Assembly (NCBI GenBank): GCA_016839865.1
Contig: JAEOTN010000473.1
Coordinates: 1-7,480, forward strand
DNA from: Promethearchaeota archaeon
GTDB lineage: Archaea > Asgardarchaeota > Lokiarchaeia > Sigynarchaeales > MK-D1
Direction of reading: 5' to 3'
DNA length: 7,480 nucleotides
The first letter of the stretch is position 1. Each line of letters begins with the position of its first letter. The notes under the pieces were generated by a model. That model was not told where the DNA came from, ran no database searches, and saw only the letters and a program-made list of their open reading frames with translations. Positions 6,985-7,480 of this stretch are shown piece after piece. The position numbers and the translations under genes are program-made.

Positions 6985-7242
6985 TCATTGATCAAGTGAA
7001 TAATTTAGACTGGTATAATTTTCTTTGATCCTAACTTTACCATCTACAAACTCGGACGCTAGTTGTCCGCAATTGGAACCGATTTGATTCTCTTCCATTT
7101 CTCCAATACTCACGATCGTTTCGAAACCCAAACTTCGAAATCGTTTCGCTAACTTAATAAAAACTGATACACACTGGACTATTCTTTTACTTTCGTGGCT
7201 TGAAATCAGCTGGAATCTATATAAAAGATTTTTTTTAATCAA
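6985..7242 (-). CDS. Unrecognised 85-aa protein or N-terminally truncated remnant
   Basis: The reading frame is open from 7302 to the TGA at 6985 but has no ATG near its start; the listed start is a TTG (7240-7242), and the first in-frame ATG comes only at residue 48 or so. The protein looks real: LISSHESKRIVQCVSVFIKL, then AKRFRSLGFETIVSIGEMEE, then NQIGSNCGQLASEF suggests a conserved alpha/beta unit with a Cys-Gly turn. The first 20 residues (LIKKNLLYRF) are less convincing. A good TATA box (7218-7226, TTTTATATA) lies inside the frame, downstream of the TTG, which argues against that start. It is either a gene with an unusual start or the surviving C-terminal piece of a larger gene. Family not recognised. 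Confidence 0.4.
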   Translation of the reverse strand: MIKKNLLYRFQLISSHESKRIVQCVSVFIKLAKRFRSLGFETIVSIGEMEENQIGSNCGQLASEFVDGKVRIKENYTSLNYSLDQ

Positions 7243-7368
7243 GATGCAAAAGTGGATGCGAGTTACTAACAGCTTGAACCAATCTGCTTTTCTTTTTGTT
7301 TCTCAGAATTCACACATTAAGAGAAAGGTCATTTAACGAAAAATTCTAGCAATATAGAATAAACACAA

Positions 7369-7376
7369 TTTATAAA
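7369..7376 (+). promoter_or_regulatory. TATA box for the gene at the right edge
   Basis: TTTATAAA is centred about 34 bases before the ATG at 7407, so a transcript with a leader of roughly 8 bases is expected. The intergenic space 7243-7406 otherwise holds no gene that I can support. Confidence 0.5.
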
Positions 7377-7406
7377 CTAAATTTCACAGTTGAACCTTGG
7401 ACAATA

Positions 7407-7480
7407 ATGGAACTTGGACCACCATCGGATAGATCCCCAGCTGGAGTCAATATATATCCAATAGTTTATTGGACAACATA
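7407..7480 (+). CDS. Start of an unidentified gene, cut by the window edge
   Basis: The frame begins MELGPPSDRSPAGVNIYPIV and runs open to the window end (24 codons). The TATA box at 7369-7376 supports a promoter here. The frame is open upstream to a TAA near 7360, giving in-frame residues NFTVEPWTI before the ATG, so an alternative start cannot be ruled out. Too little is present to assign a family. Confidence 0.5.
   Translation, partial: MELGPPSDRSPAGVNIYPIVYWTT

Overview
The window looks archaeal and AT-rich. The main clue is how the genes start. Clean A/T boxes lie about 25-28 bases before the ATG of three genes (TTTATATA before tnpB, TTTTATTG before the nitroreductase, TTTTTAAA before the transporter), which is the spacing of archaeal TATA boxes on leaderless transcripts. 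A three-gene cluster on the minus strand uses AGGTGA/AAGGAGA ribosome binding sites instead. An Asgard-type archaeon is possible, but the sequence alone does not prove the lineage.

Layout. (1) 1-1395: a stand-alone TnpB gene (IS1341-like, no tnpA in the window), bounded by matching end structures: a 12-bp palindrome plus TTTTAGGT at 21-40, and its inverted counterpart at 1376-1395. (2) 1396-1744: no convincing gene, but short direct repeats with a 13-base offset. (3) 1745-2032: a small protein with two CxxC pairs. (4) 2119-2916: an FMN nitroreductase-family oxidoreductase. (5) 2917-3176: a stem-loop over the gene end and a 114-bp segment bounded by 12-bp inverted repeats. (6) 3177-4472: a membrane transporter of the ion transporter (ArsB/NhaD/CitM) superfamily. 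(7) 4478-4783, minus: a fossil of an IS5-like DDE transposase with an internal stop, lying between two convergent genes. (8) 4771-5694, minus: a kinase of the aminoglycoside/choline phosphotransferase fold. (9) 5748-6804, minus: a compact operon of two tiny paralogous proteins (34 and 31 aa) and a 273-aa protein with an acidic tract, a ribbon-helix-helix (RHH) DNA-binding domain, a long charged helical region and a C-terminal SHOCT domain. (10) 6985-7242, minus: an unrecognised frame with no ATG start. (11) 7407-7480: the beginning of a plus-strand gene cut by the window edge.

The most interesting part is the 5748-6902 block. The two micro-genes are diverged duplicates whose shared core YHEIYLNKNM is kept by synonymous changes only, so both are very likely translated and under selection. 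Each has its own ribosome binding site 8 bases from the ATG, and the second runs straight into the RHH-SHOCT gene. Upstream is a TATA box set among repeated TGAGTGT elements and flanked by a perfect 9-bp inverted repeat, a plausible autoregulatory operator for the RHH protein. The same 9-mer (ATACACACT) also sits directly before the tnpB TATA box. I recognise no described system with this composition; its function is unknown.
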